Source: CAVYPR01 sp963770505
GTDB lineage: Bacteria > Actinomycetota > Acidimicrobiia > Acidimicrobiales > RAAP-2
NCBI GenBank assembly: GCA_963770505.1
Contig: CAVYPR010000001.1
Location: forward strand, 992,001 to 1,056,000
Direction of reading: 5' to 3'
DNA: 64,000 nt
Positions 36,509 through 45,111 of this stretch are shown piece after piece; position 1 is the stretch's first letter, and every line of letters begins with the position of its first letter. Position numbers and translations under genes: made by a program. Below the pieces are notes generated by a model. That model saw only the letters and a list, made by a program, of their open reading frames with translations. It was not told the DNA's origin and made no database searches.

Positions 36509-37276
36509 CTACGTGCGCGGCTCCCAGCTGAAGTAGCGGGTGGCCAGCACCAGGCCGGCCGCGCCCCAGGCCGCCACCACCAGCACGTCGGTCCAGCGGA
36601 ACGGGGTCCCCACGAACCCGGCCAGCATGCCCTCCCCGAAGTGCCGGACCGGGAAGATGCGGGCCACCCAGAGGATCCAGGCCGGGGTGTTGTTGCCCAG
36701 GGGGATGAAGATCCCCGAGAGGAACAGGAGGGGGAGGATGCTGGCGTTCACCATCGCCCCGGCGGCGTCGGCGTTGGGGACCAGTGCCGTCATGGCCAGG
36801 CCGAGCGCGCAGAAGCTGGCCGCGCCGACGGCCAGCATGACGGCGAAACGCAACAGCGTGACGCCGCTGGGGATGTCGGCCGAGTAGAAGGCGTGGCCGA
36901 AGGCGGCGGTGAGTACCACCAGCAGCACCGCGATCCCGATGGCGTGCAGGATCCTCGCCGCCATGAACGACGTGCGCGGGAGGGGCGATCCGTCGATGCG
37001 CTTCAGGATGCCCGCGTCGCGCTGGAAGCTCAGGGCGACCGCCAGGTTGGTGTAGCAGGAGGTGATGACGGCGAAGGCCGCCATGGCCGCCACGTAGTAG
37101 GTGGAGAGGTGGACGTCCATGCTCCCGAGGTGGACGGTCCCGTTGCCCAGCAGGGCGGTGAAGATGACCAGGAACATGAGGGGGAAGACGAAGGTGAAGA
37201 AGGCCAGAGCCGGGTTGCGCCAGTAGGACTTGTTGACGAAGCGGAGCTGGGAGAAGGTGAGGGAGAAGGCGCTCAT
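36509..37276 (-). CDS. ABC-2 type transporter permease
   Basis: 255 residues with six helices. N-terminal RNPALAFFTFVFPLMFLVIF and the late motif ILPLLFLSGIFIPLGN followed by ARIFPVRHFGEGML are typical of ABC-2 (DrrB/NodJ-like) exporters. ATG 37276 overlaps the ATPase stop by four bases (ATGA), so the two proteins form one exporter. Substrate unknown; drug or lipid efflux is usual for this family. Confidence 0.88.
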   Translation of the reverse strand: MSAFSLTFSQLRFVNKSYWRNPALAFFTFVFPLMFLVIFTALLGNGTVHLGSMDVHLSTYYVAAMAAFAVITSCYTNLAVALSFQRDAGILKRIDGSPLPRTSFMAARILHAIGIAVLLVVLTAAFGHAFYSADIPSGVTLLRFAVMLAVGAASFCALGLAMTALVPNADAAGAMVNASILPLLFLSGIFIPLGNNTPAWILWVARIFPVRHFGEGMLAGFVGTPFRWTDVLVVAAWGAAGLVLATRYFSWEPRT

Positions 37277-38223
37277 CTGCCCGCGCCTCCGCTCTGCGGC
37301 CCGGCGTCGCCGGCCTCGGCCGGCTCGGTGAGCTCGAGGTAGACGTCCTCGAGGGTCGGCCGCAGCACCTCGAGGCCGTCGAGCTCGACCCCCTGGTCGA
37401 TGGCCCAGCCGGTCAGCCGGTGCACCCCGGGCACGGCGTCGTCGAAGGTGACCTCGCAGAACCCGTCCGAACCGGTCGGTCCGGCCAGCCCGTCGGGGAG
37501 CGCGACCCCGTGGGGCAGGCGGAAGCGGACCCGGACCCGCGCCCGGTCCCGGCGGCCCAGTGTGGCCGGCCGGCCCTCGGCCACCAACCGGCCGCCGGCG
37601 ATGACCGCCACCCGGTCGGCCAGATACTCGGCCTCGTCCATGAAGTGGGTAGTGAGCAGGACGGTCTTCCCCAGCGACGCCAGGTTCTTCACGATGTCCC
37701 ACGCCTCGCGGCGGGCCGACGGGTCGAAGCCGGTCGTCGGCTCGTCGAGGAAGAGGATCTCGGGGTCGCCGGCCAGGGCGATGGCCATCTCGAGCCGACG
37801 CTGCTGGCCACCGGAGAGCCGTTTCACCCGCTGGTTGCGCTTCGAGGTCAGCTCCACCAGCTCGATCACCTCGTCGACCGGCCGGGGGTGGGGGTAGAGG
37901 CGGGCGTAGAGGGTGACCGTCTCGGCCACGGTCAGGTACGGCTCGATGCCGGTCGACTGCAGCACGATGCCCATCCGGGGCTTGAGCTGGTTCCGCTGGC
38001 GGCCCGGGTCGAGCCCGAGGACCGTGACCTCGCCCCGGTCGCGCGAGCGGTAGCCCTCGAGGATCTCGACGGTGGTGGTCTTGCCGGCACCGTTCGGGCC
38101 GAGGAGGCCGAACACCTCCCCCCGGTGGATCTCGAGGTCGACCCCGTCGAGGGCCCGCAGGTCGCCGTAGGACTTCTCGAGCCCGCGCACCAGCACCGCC
38201 GGCGCCTCGCCCGGCTCAGACAA
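37273..38223 (-). CDS. ABC exporter ATP-binding protein
   Basis: 316 residues. Walker A GPNGAGKTTT, Q-loop VLQSTGIEPYLTV, signature LSGGQQRRLE, Walker B ILFLDEPTTGFDP and the H-loop TTHFMDEAE are intact. A C-terminal regulatory domain of about 100 residues follows, as in DrrA-like ATPases. Partner of the ABC-2 permease encoded next. TTG 38223 is proposed because AGGGGAUGG-like sequence precedes it and the coding context starts there; a GTG further upstream (38325) would add 34 unlikely residues. Confidence 0.88.
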   Translation of the reverse strand: MSEPGEAPAVLVRGLEKSYGDLRALDGVDLEIHRGEVFGLLGPNGAGKTTTVEILEGYRSRDRGEVTVLGLDPGRQRNQLKPRMGIVLQSTGIEPYLTVAETVTLYARLYPHPRPVDEVIELVELTSKRNQRVKRLSGGQQRRLEMAIALAGDPEILFLDEPTTGFDPSARREAWDIVKNLASLGKTVLLTTHFMDEAEYLADRVAVIAGGRLVAEGRPATLGRRDRARVRVRFRLPHGVALPDGLAGPTGSDGFCEVTFDDAVPGVHRLTGWAIDQGVELDGLEVLRPTLEDVYLELTEPAEAGDAGPQSGGAGR

Positions 38224-38363
38224 GCCACCATCCCCTCTTCGACGGGCCACCGGCCCGATGCCACCGCACACCCACGAGCCATCGACCTCCGGCCAAAGGC
38301 TGGCACCCGGTCTCGGCCCCGGCAAGGCCGGTCGATCGGCGCCGGGCGACCTAGGCTCGCCTT

Positions 38364-39032
38364 GTGTGCGGCCGCATCGCCCAGAGTGAGCCGAGCGACT
38401 TCGCGCGGCGCCTCGAGGCCCTCTTCGACACCGACGACTGGCGACCCTCGTGGAACATCGGGCCGATGGCCCAGATCCTCGGCGTGCGTGAGACCGACGA
38501 CGGGAGACGGATGAGCCGGTTCCGGTGGGGCCTCGTGCCCGGCTGGGCCAAGGACCCGGCCAGCGGGGCCCGGTGCTTCAACGCGCGGGGCGAGACGGTG
38601 GCCACGAAGCCGACCTTCCGCTCGGCCTTCCGGCACCGGCGCCTCCTGGTCCCCGTGGACGGCTTCTACGAGTGGCAGGCGGTAGCCGGCGCGCCGCGCA
38701 AGACTCCCCACTTCTTCACGCGGGCCGACGGGGACGTGCTCGTGCTCGCCGGCCTCTGGGAGTACTGGAATGCAGACGACCGCGACATCGTGAGCGCCAC
38801 GGTCATCACCACGGCAGCCGGCCCCGACCTGGAGGGAATCCACGACCGCCAGCCGGTGGTGCTCGACCCTGACCGCTGGGAGCGGTGGCTCGACCCCGGC
38901 CTCGAGGACCGAGACGAGCTCGAGGCGATGCTCGTCGCCACCCCGGGCACCCTGCGACACTGGGTCGTCGGCCAGGACGTGGGGAGCGTCCGCAACGACG
39001 GTCCCCAACTGGTGGAGAAGCTCGCCGGGTGA
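38364..39032 (+). CDS. SRAP domain protein (HMCES/YedK family)
   Basis: 222 residues. After removal of Met the catalytic Cys2 becomes N-terminal (MCGRIAQ). The Asn/Arg/Glu of FNARGETV and the His of GIHDRQPVVL complete the active site, with PVDGFYEWQ as a further family mark. HMCES/YedK forms a thiazolidine crosslink with abasic sites in single-stranded DNA, protecting them. GTG 38364 must be right because Cys2 must follow it. Single gene; no SOS box was seen upstream. Confidence 0.92.
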   Translation: MCGRIAQSEPSDFARRLEALFDTDDWRPSWNIGPMAQILGVRETDDGRRMSRFRWGLVPGWAKDPASGARCFNARGETVATKPTFRSAFRHRRLLVPVDGFYEWQAVAGAPRKTPHFFTRADGDVLVLAGLWEYWNADDRDIVSATVITTAAGPDLEGIHDRQPVVLDPDRWERWLDPGLEDRDELEAMLVATPGTLRHWVVGQDVGSVRNDGPQLVEKLAG

Positions 39033-39124
39033 CGGCCTGAGCGGGCCTTTGGCGCCACAGCCGACCACCCCCGGGGCGCCGCCGGAAGCAATGGTCACCC
39101 CGACACGCCGCGCTACGCTGCGCC

Positions 39125-39778
39125 ATGGACTCCGATCAGCTACGTGACGTCATCGCCGGAGCGCTTGAAGGCCGGCGGCTGCTGGAACACCCCTTCTACC
39201 GACGCTGGGAGGCGGGCGCCCTCGCCGAGGGCGAGCTCGCCGCCTACGCCGAGCAGTACCGGTACGCCGAACGCGCCCTGCCCGCCGTCCTGGCGGCCGT
39301 GATTGGCGGTCTGCCGGAGGGCGCGGCCGCCGATCTCGTGGCGGCCAACCTGGCCGACGAGGAGTCGGTGCCCGAGCCCCACGTCGAACTCTTCGAATCC
39401 TTCGCCTCCGCCGTCCGCGCCCGCCGGGACGCCCCGGCCGGACCGGCGGTGTCCGAGCTGGTGGAGCTCGAGCTGTCGGCCGCCGCCAGCGACCCGGTGG
39501 CGGCGCTGGCCATGGTGGCGAGCTACGAGGTGCAGGCCGCGGCGATCGCCGCCACCAAGTCCGCCGGCCTCACCGACCACTACTCGGTGGACGGCGACGG
39601 CACCAGGTTCTGGGACGTCCACGCCCAGATGGAGCTCGACCACGCCGACTGGGCCGTCGAGGCGCTGGCGCTGCTCGCCCCCGACCCCTCGCAGGTCTGC
39701 TCCGCCGCCGTCTCGGGAGCCGAGGCCTGGTGGCGCTTCCTCGACGAACGCGAGGCGATGGCTCCGGCGCCGGCCTGA
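39125..39778 (+). CDS. Haem-oxygenase-like fold protein (TenA/PqqC/CADD-like)
   Basis: 217 residues, all helical. LLEHPFYRRWEAGALAEGEL and LAAYAEQYRYAERALPAVLA match the opening of CADD/PqqC-like proteins. Potential diiron ligands are seen as LADEES..PH near 75-83, YEVQA near 137 and VHAQMELDHADW near 173-183, in the order Glu-His-Glu-His-Asp-His. This suggests a haem-oxygenase-like diiron oxidase rather than a thiaminase. CADD makes p-aminobenzoate from a protein Tyr in some bacteria; whether this one does is unknown. ATG 39125. Confidence 0.7.
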   Translation: MDSDQLRDVIAGALEGRRLLEHPFYRRWEAGALAEGELAAYAEQYRYAERALPAVLAAVIGGLPEGAAADLVAANLADEESVPEPHVELFESFASAVRARRDAPAGPAVSELVELELSAAASDPVAALAMVASYEVQAAAIAATKSAGLTDHYSVDGDGTRFWDVHAQMELDHADWAVEALALLAPDPSQVCSAAVSGAEAWWRFLDEREAMAPAPA

Positions 39779-40028
39779 ACGTTCAGACCGACCGCCCCGA
39801 GGAGGGCGGGCGCGGCCTGCCGCGCCGCGAGAGCGGAAGGTGACCTTGCGGTGCGCCCACTCGGCCACCGCCTCGACGTCCGGTACGCAGCCAGGGCGCC
39901 TCTGACCAGGGTTCCCTCGCCGCGAACCTGGGCCCTGGGGGCGGCGACGCCCGCGCTTGCAGCGATGCCGGCTCGTGACCAGAATTCGGGGGTCGGAGAG
40001 GACGGCCGAGCAGGAGGTGAGGTCCGCG

Positions 40029-40508
40029 ATGTTGGTGCACACCGCCATCCTGCTCGGGTCGACCGTCGTCATTCTCGGCCTGGCCATCGCCATCGGCATC
40101 CCCGCGTGGGCCATCGTCAACGCGGCACGGCACTCAGACGCCTCGTTTCAGCGGATCGGCAGCCACAAGACCCGGTGGATCGTCGCCCTGAGCCTGCTCA
40201 CCGTGTTCATCAACTTCATCGGCGTGGTGGCCAGCATCGTGTACCTGGCTTCCGTGCGTCCCCGGCTGAAGATGGCCGAGGCGACCACATTCCACAGCAA
40301 GCGCCAGCTGCACGACCTGCACCACGGTCCTCCCACCGACGTGCTGGCGTCCGATCAGGATCGTGACAGCGTGGTCCAGGAGCTGCGCCAGCATTTCGCG
40401 TCCGGATGTCTGACCCACGAGGAGCTCGATACGAGGCTCGACTCGGCCCTGCACGCCCGGACCGTCGGCCAGCTCTGCACCCTGACGAGCGACCTCCCCC
40501 GGTCCTGA
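40029..40508 (+). CDS. Small membrane protein with SHOCT/DUF1707-like tail
   Basis: 159 residues. Two membrane helices (AILLGSTVVILGLAIAIGI; IVALSLLTVFINFIGVVASI) lead to a cytoplasmic part ending in a short helical domain. That domain, VVQELRQHFASGCLTHEELDTRLDSA, split here as two overlapping halves LRQHFASGCLTHEELDTRL and ALHARTVGQLCTLTSDLP, is the DUF1707 pattern (L..HFA.G.L...E...R...A..A.T...L..L..DLP). ATG 40029 has a strong AGGAGGTGA upstream. Role unknown, perhaps envelope-stress sensing. Confidence 0.75.
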   Translation: MLVHTAILLGSTVVILGLAIAIGIPAWAIVNAARHSDASFQRIGSHKTRWIVALSLLTVFINFIGVVASIVYLASVRPRLKMAEATTFHSKRQLHDLHHGPPTDVLASDQDRDSVVQELRQHFASGCLTHEELDTRLDSALHARTVGQLCTLTSDLPRS

Positions 40509-40628
40509 CGGGACCGATCGAGGCAGCGCACACGCTTCGACGGTCTCTGCTTCCGCCGCCCTGGCCGACGTGTGATCCCCGCGGACGACCACGGCCGATC
40601 CACACTCGGGACGGAGACGAGCACCTCG

Positions 40629-41738
40629 ATGCGACGACGTGAACCCGGAGGGATGCCCTTCGACATCGATTTTCCGCTCATCGCCGGCCCGATGTCGGGC
40701 GGACCCTCCACGCCCGAGCTCGTCGCCGCCGTCAGCGGTGCGGGGGGCCTCGGGTTCCTCGGTGCGGGCTACGCGGCACCTGATCGCATTCGAGCCGAGA
40801 TCCGTGCGGTAAGGGCGACGACCGATCAGCCCTTCGGCGTCAACCTCTTCGTCCCTGGGCCCATCGTGGTGGACCCTTCGCAGATCGAGGCAGCCGTCGC
40901 CCTCCTCGCCCCGTACCGAGCAGAGCTCGGACTCCCCAGCCAGGAGGTGCCGACGTCGTTCGCCCAAAGCTTCGACGACCAGGTCGCCGCGGTGCTCGGG
41001 GAGGGGGTGCCCGTCTTCTCCGTGACCTTCGGGACGCTCGCCCCGGACCTCGTGGAGCGCTTCCAGCGGGCCGGCACCGTGGTCGGCGCGACCGCCACCA
41101 CGCCGTCGGAGGCGAGGGCGTGCGCGGCGACGGGCGTCGACTTCGTCGTCGCCCAGGGCTCCGAGGCCGGCGGCCACCGCGGCTCCTTTCTCGGGACCGA
41201 CGGGGACGACCTCATCGGCCTGGCGAGCCTCGTGCCCCAGGTGGCGGACGCCACGGGCCTGCCGGTGGTTGCGGCCGGCGGCATCGTGGACGGGCGAGGG
41301 GTCAGGGCCGCGCTGGACCTCGGCGCCTGCTCGGCGCAGCTGGGGACGGCGTTCCTCTTGTGCCCCGAGGCCGGCACTTCCGCACCGTACCGGGAGGCCG
41401 TTCGAAACGCCCGCTCGGAGGACACCGTCGTGACCAGCGCCTTCTCGGGCCGTCGCGCCCGTGGGCTCGTCAACCGATTCGCCCTCGCCCTCCTCGGGGT
41501 GGACGATCTGCCGCCCTATCCGATCATGAACGCGCTGACCAGAGACCTACGCCAAGCGTCGGCAGACCGTGGGGACGCCGGTCTCCTCTCTTTGTGGGCC
41601 GGTCAGAGTGTCGGGCGGGTGCGCGAGATGGCGGCAGCCGAACTCGTCGGGCTGATCGCAGCCGAAGCGGGGTACGACGGGCTCGGTCCCCCGCCAGGCG
41701 AGTCTCTGGCGGGTGAGGCAGGCCACGCGCCCGCCTGA
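40629..41738 (+). CDS. Nitronate monooxygenase family flavoprotein
   Basis: 369 residues of the 2-nitropropane dioxygenase-like TIM-barrel family. LIAGPMSGGPSTPELVAAVS begins the barrel; GVNLFVPG, DFVVAQGSEAGGHRGSF (FMN phosphate and catalytic His region), VVAAGGIVDGRGVRAAL and QLGTAFLLCPEAGT follow. These oxidise alkyl nitronates or act as quinone reductases with FMN. A paralogue lies at 45108. The start at ATG 40629 is favoured; an ATG at 40652 directly behind GGAGG has no spacing. Stands alone. Confidence 0.88.
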   Translation: MRRREPGGMPFDIDFPLIAGPMSGGPSTPELVAAVSGAGGLGFLGAGYAAPDRIRAEIRAVRATTDQPFGVNLFVPGPIVVDPSQIEAAVALLAPYRAELGLPSQEVPTSFAQSFDDQVAAVLGEGVPVFSVTFGTLAPDLVERFQRAGTVVGATATTPSEARACAATGVDFVVAQGSEAGGHRGSFLGTDGDDLIGLASLVPQVADATGLPVVAAGGIVDGRGVRAALDLGACSAQLGTAFLLCPEAGTSAPYREAVRNARSEDTVVTSAFSGRRARGLVNRFALALLGVDDLPPYPIMNALTRDLRQASADRGDAGLLSLWAGQSVGRVREMAAAELVGLIAAEAGYDGLGPPPGESLAGEAGHAPA

Positions 41739-41873
41739 ACGTTCGAAGGAATCGCCTCGACGTTGGTCGAGGCGCCCGACGTTCCCGGCCGCGCTCGACA
41801 CCGCTCGACGCATCCCGGTGCACACCCGCGCACCATGAGTGGTAGGACGGCGTCGACCGGCCGGCGCATGCCG

Positions 41874-41901
41874 TTGGTCTCAGAAAGCTGGTGCGTATAC
41901 T
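41874..41901 (+). promoter_or_regulatory. Candidate sigma-70-type promoter
   Basis: TTGGTC at 41874-41879 and TATACT at 41896-41901 are separated by 16 bases, close to the housekeeping consensus and unusual in this GC-rich DNA. It is 50 bases before the start of the secreted protein gene at 41951, which has its own GAGAGGG ribosome binding site. Confidence 0.45.
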
Positions 41902-41950
41902 TGCGCTCGAGGCGGTCCGGGCGACGGGCGTGCGGAAGTGAGAGGGTCCC

Positions 41951-42673
41951 ATGAAGGATCGAGGCAGCCATTTCAACCGGGTCGCCGCATCGGCAGTGGC
42001 CGTCATCGTCGCGCTGGCGACCGGGCTGGCCGGATCGTCGGCCGCCTGGGCACACGGAACAACCAAGCACGCAGGCAAGAAGACGAAATTGAGCTCGCAG
42101 CAGATCGAGAAGGACCTGAAGGCGCTGTCCACCAAGGTGACCGGCAGCAAGGGAGAGACCTTCAAGGCGGTGTACTCGGTCACCATCGGCAAGGACGAGT
42201 CCTTCACCTACGAGCAGGCTCCTCCCAAGTCGCTGCTGCAGACCAGCTCGGGCTCGGTCATCGAGACCGGCAGCCAGCTCCTCTTCTGCTCGTCGTCCAG
42301 TGGCGCCAACACCTGCGTCGGGGAGTCGGCCACGGCCAACCCGTTCTCGGCCATCGAGAACCTCTTCAGTCCCACATCGGCGGCGACCTTCATCAAGGGT
42401 GCGGAGTCCCAGATCGCCGCCAAGGAGGCCGGGTACAGCCTGTCGTTCTCGACAGCTACCTACGCCGGACAGCCGTCCCGCTGTGTCACCTACACCGGCC
42501 AGGGGAAGACCGGCGAGGACTGCGTGACCACGTCGGGGATCCTGGACTACGTCAGCACGCCCGCGGGACACGTCGTGATGACAAGCTTCTCCAAGACAGT
42601 GCCGAGCTCCGCTTTCACACCTCCGGCCGGGGCGACGATCGAGACCCTGCCGACCGGCGCCTCCATTCCTTGA
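41951..42673 (+). CDS. Secreted protein of unknown function
   Basis: 240 residues. A signal peptide (AASAVAVIVALATGLAGSSA, cleavage likely after SAAWA) is followed by a Lys-rich start and a soluble beta-type domain with YSVTIGKDESFTYEQAPPKS and a later Cys pair (LLFCSSSSGANTC, SRCVTYTG..EDC). The overall layout resembles actinobacterial lipoprotein-like 'outer membrane lipoprotein carrier'-fold proteins, but no lipobox is present. I do not recognise the family. ATG 41951 follows GAGAGGG. Confidence 0.7.
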   Translation: MKDRGSHFNRVAASAVAVIVALATGLAGSSAAWAHGTTKHAGKKTKLSSQQIEKDLKALSTKVTGSKGETFKAVYSVTIGKDESFTYEQAPPKSLLQTSSGSVIETGSQLLFCSSSSGANTCVGESATANPFSAIENLFSPTSAATFIKGAESQIAAKEAGYSLSFSTATYAGQPSRCVTYTGQGKTGEDCVTTSGILDYVSTPAGHVVMTSFSKTVPSSAFTPPAGATIETLPTGASIP

Positions 42674-42796
42674 CCGCTCGGTAGGGCGAAGGCTCGGGCC
42701 GGCCCGAGTCCGGTGTGCCAGGTCTGTCCGAACCTGACCAGTCGAGCCCCAAACGGCCGATGTGCGACGTTCGCCGGGCTGCCGGCCGATCGCCGC

Positions 42797-43468
42797 TCAG
42801 ACCCCCCCGATGCCCTGGCCGATCAGGACCACGCCGAAGACCAGGAAGAGCACGGCCATGACGGTCGCACTGTTGCGCCCAAGCCATGCTCGCCAGTCCC
42901 TCAGTACCGCCGGGGCCCGGTCACCGAGAAACAGCATGACCGCGATCGGTGCGGCGACGCCGAGGACGGCGACGGTGACGTAGACGGCCGCGGTGCCAAC
43001 CTGCTGCCCGAAAGGCAGGTCGGCCGAGGCGATAGTGGCCGCGGCAGCCAGGCCCACGACGATGTTCTTCGGATTGACGGCGCCGAGGGCAGCCCCCAGA
43101 CCCAGGGCCTTGCCGGGCGGGTACGCAGCGATCCCGTCCATCCAGGCCGGCATCGTCCCTTCCTCGCCCGCCCTGGGCCGACGCCGGAATTTCCGCAGCG
43201 CGGCCACGATGAGGTAGGCGCCCAGGGCTAGCTTCAGGACCCCGGCCCAGGTCGAGTGGCCGGCGTCTGTGTGCAGGTCGATCGCGTTCGCGGTGGCGAT
43301 GAAGACGCCGAGCACGACGCCCACCCCGATGATGAAACCGGCCAGGAAGCTGAGGGCAGCAGCCAGCGGCTTCTTGGTGAACAGGAGCAGGATGGCCGGG
43401 ATGATGTTCAGTGGCGACAGGGTCACCACCAGGGCCAAGGCCAGAACCTCGCCGATTACGGCTCTCAC
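42797..43468 (-). CDS. GAP/Sap-family membrane protein (LysE-like)
   Basis: 223 residues, six helices. VIGEVLALALVVTLSPLNII, LLLFTKKPLAAALSFLAGFI and the central LGLGAALGAVNPKNIVVGLA are diagnostic of the GAP (Sap) family, known from mycobacteria for moving glycolipids across the membrane and related to LysE exporters. GTG 43468 has GGAGGG nine bases upstream and starts just before the first helix; longer starts add only an Arg-rich stretch. Substrate unknown. Confidence 0.8.
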   Translation of the reverse strand: MRAVIGEVLALALVVTLSPLNIIPAILLLFTKKPLAAALSFLAGFIIGVGVVLGVFIATANAIDLHTDAGHSTWAGVLKLALGAYLIVAALRKFRRRPRAGEEGTMPAWMDGIAAYPPGKALGLGAALGAVNPKNIVVGLAAAATIASADLPFGQQVGTAAVYVTVAVLGVAAPIAVMLFLGDRAPAVLRDWRAWLGRNSATVMAVLFLVFGVVLIGQGIGGV

Positions 43469-43729
43469 TCTGCGCTCCCTCCGACGCCGCGAACGAAGAA
43501 GCTCAGCACGTTGGGGCGCACGACGGGTGGACTGCTTTCGGGTGGACCACGGTCGTTCCTCTTCGACCGTCCACGACGGGCACAAGCGCCTCCGGACCCC
43601 CAAGCGCCGCCATCACGAACGCCCGCTCGCACTCGATCGTGGTGACGTGAATGGTTAAGAGGGCTGGCTCACCCCCAGAAACCGTAAGAGCCGCCCATGA
43701 GGCCCCGACGAGGGGCGCATTACGTGGAC

Positions 43730-43967
43730 CTTATGGGACAGCTTTCAAACCCTGCCGAACCGCTGGAATCAGCGCCTGACAAGGGAGGATTGGACTCTCC
43801 CCCCATCCAGGTGGACGACCTCGAAGGGCCCGAAACGGCCCTTCAGGTCGCCAAAATCGGGCGATCCGGAAGAAAAGGGACGGCTTTCAATCCCCCCTGT
43901 CCAGCGAAGGCTCACCGCGGACGAGATCGATGAACTTGCACGGCTCTACCGGGAAGGTGCAACGATC
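43730..43967 (+). repeat. Degenerate recombinase-like tail, copy A
   Basis: About 238 bases that match 46947-47180. It ends with a sequence encoding DEIDELARLYREGATI, the helix-turn-helix pattern found near the end of serine-recombinase or resolvase-like proteins. An 18-base element, GGGACGGCTTTCAAACCC, occurs twice here, 141 bases apart, with small changes, and the same 141-base spacing recurs in copy B. No intact recombinase frame is present. The copy ends abruptly in the broken redoxin fragment. Confidence 0.6.
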
Positions 43968-43974
43968 TGGGCCA

Positions 43975-44118
43975 GTTCCTAGGTTCGTAGCCTCCGCGGG
44001 AGAGATGGACCACCATGGCGTTTCCACCCTGGAGCTTGGACAAGGATCGACGCCTCCCGGCCTGATCCTCCAGTTCGTAGTCGGGCAGAGTAACTCCTTC
44101 ACGAATGTCGCTGCGCAT
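43975..44118 (-). pseudogene. 5' fragment of a duplicated redoxin gene
   Basis: The first 45 or so codons (MRSDIREGVTLPDYELEDQ, LQGGNAMVVHLSRGGYEP) match the intact gene at 46140-46742 (MRSDIKPGAAFPDYALPDQ, LQGSDPMVLTLARGHYCP). The ribosome binding site GGGAGGAACC is still intact, but the Cys codon position is lost and homology stops near 43975, where the recombinase-like repeat begins. It is a decayed paralogue. Confidence 0.65.
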
Positions 44119-44349
44119 GGTTCCTCCCTCTTCTCAGGTCGTCCGGTCGGTAAACCTTCGCTAACGGGCCTAATCCAGTCATCGCCGAGCCCACGTTCGT
44201 TGCGCTGGATTCGGGGGGTCTGAGGTGTCAAAGGGATTCTCAGCGTATCGAGAGCCAACAGCGATCGCCCAGCCGCTCGAAGCACGAGGGCTGCTCGGAC
44301 CGCTCCGACCTCGGCGAGCCGCCTTGGTGCAACGAGTGTCGGCAGGCAG

Positions 44350-45111
44350 TCAGGCCGTGGCGGAGGTTCCGGCTGCCCGGCCACCGTCGATGCGGAGCGT
44401 CGCACCGGTGACGAAGGTCGCCCGTTCGAGGTAGAGGATGCCATCGACAACGTCGCTGACGTCGCCGAGCCGTTTCAGAGGATGACGGTCGGCCAACCCC
44501 TGGTACGAGGCTTCGTCGTGGACTGGAGTCTCGATGATCCCGAGCGCGACCGCATTGACCCGGACTCCCCGCCCTGCGTACTCGATGGCCAAGGATCGGC
44601 TGACGGCCTCTAGACCCCCTTTGGTCATCGAGGCTAGAGCCGAGGGTGTCCTGCTGTCTGGGTGATCGACTAGGCTCGTGCTCACATTGACCACGTGTCC
44701 CCTACCTTGTGCCACCATCTGTCGTATCGCCCGTTGCGTGATATGGAAGAACCCGGCGAGGTTGACCGACGTCATGGCGAGATAGTCGTCAAGCGTGTAG
44801 TCGGTGAACGGTTTTCCGATGAAAATACCGGCGTTGTTCACCAGCGTGTCGACCCGGCCGAATCGATCCAGTGCGAGACGAAGCACGAGTTCGGCGGTCT
44901 CTTCCTGGGAGATGTCGCCCGGCACGGCCAGCAGGTCTGGCGAGTGCGAAGGATCGATGGAGCGAGCCGTTCCGACGACCGCATAGTCAGCCGCTAGGAA
45001 AGCGCTCGCTATTCCGGCGCCGATCCCCTGAGATGCACCGGTGACGATCGCCACCTTCTTTTCGGCTGGCCGGGGGTCACCGGCGTCGCCCTCTCGTCCA
45101 CGATCGCTCAC
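44350..45111 (-). CDS. Short-chain dehydrogenase/reductase lacking the catalytic Tyr
   Basis: 253 residues. NAD(P)-binding TGASQGIGAGIASAF, NNAGIFIG and catalytic Ser in VVNVSTSLVDHPDSR are present. The usual Tyr-x-x-x-Lys is replaced by SALASMTKGGLEAVSRSLA, so Lys remains but Ala stands where Tyr is expected. A subgroup of SDRs with 'LASLTKGG' is known; its chemistry is unclear. GTG 45111 overlaps the stop of the nitronate monooxygenase gene (GTGA), implying joint action on one substrate. Confidence 0.82.
   Translation of the reverse strand: MSDRGREGDAGDPRPAEKKVAIVTGASQGIGAGIASAFLAADYAVVGTARSIDPSHSPDLLAVPGDISQEETAELVLRLALDRFGRVDTLVNNAGIFIGKPFTDYTLDDYLAMTSVNLAGFFHITQRAIRQMVAQGRGHVVNVSTSLVDHPDSRTPSALASMTKGGLEAVSRSLAIEYAGRGVRVNAVALGIIETPVHDEASYQGLADRHPLKRLGDVSDVVDGILYLERATFVTGATLRIDGGRAAGTSATA

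Noticed and set aside
39809..39826. Hairpin GGCGCGG-CCTG-CCGCGCC after the TenA-like gene
   Set aside because: No T run follows, so it does not qualify as an intrinsic terminator; it may be chance in GC-rich DNA.
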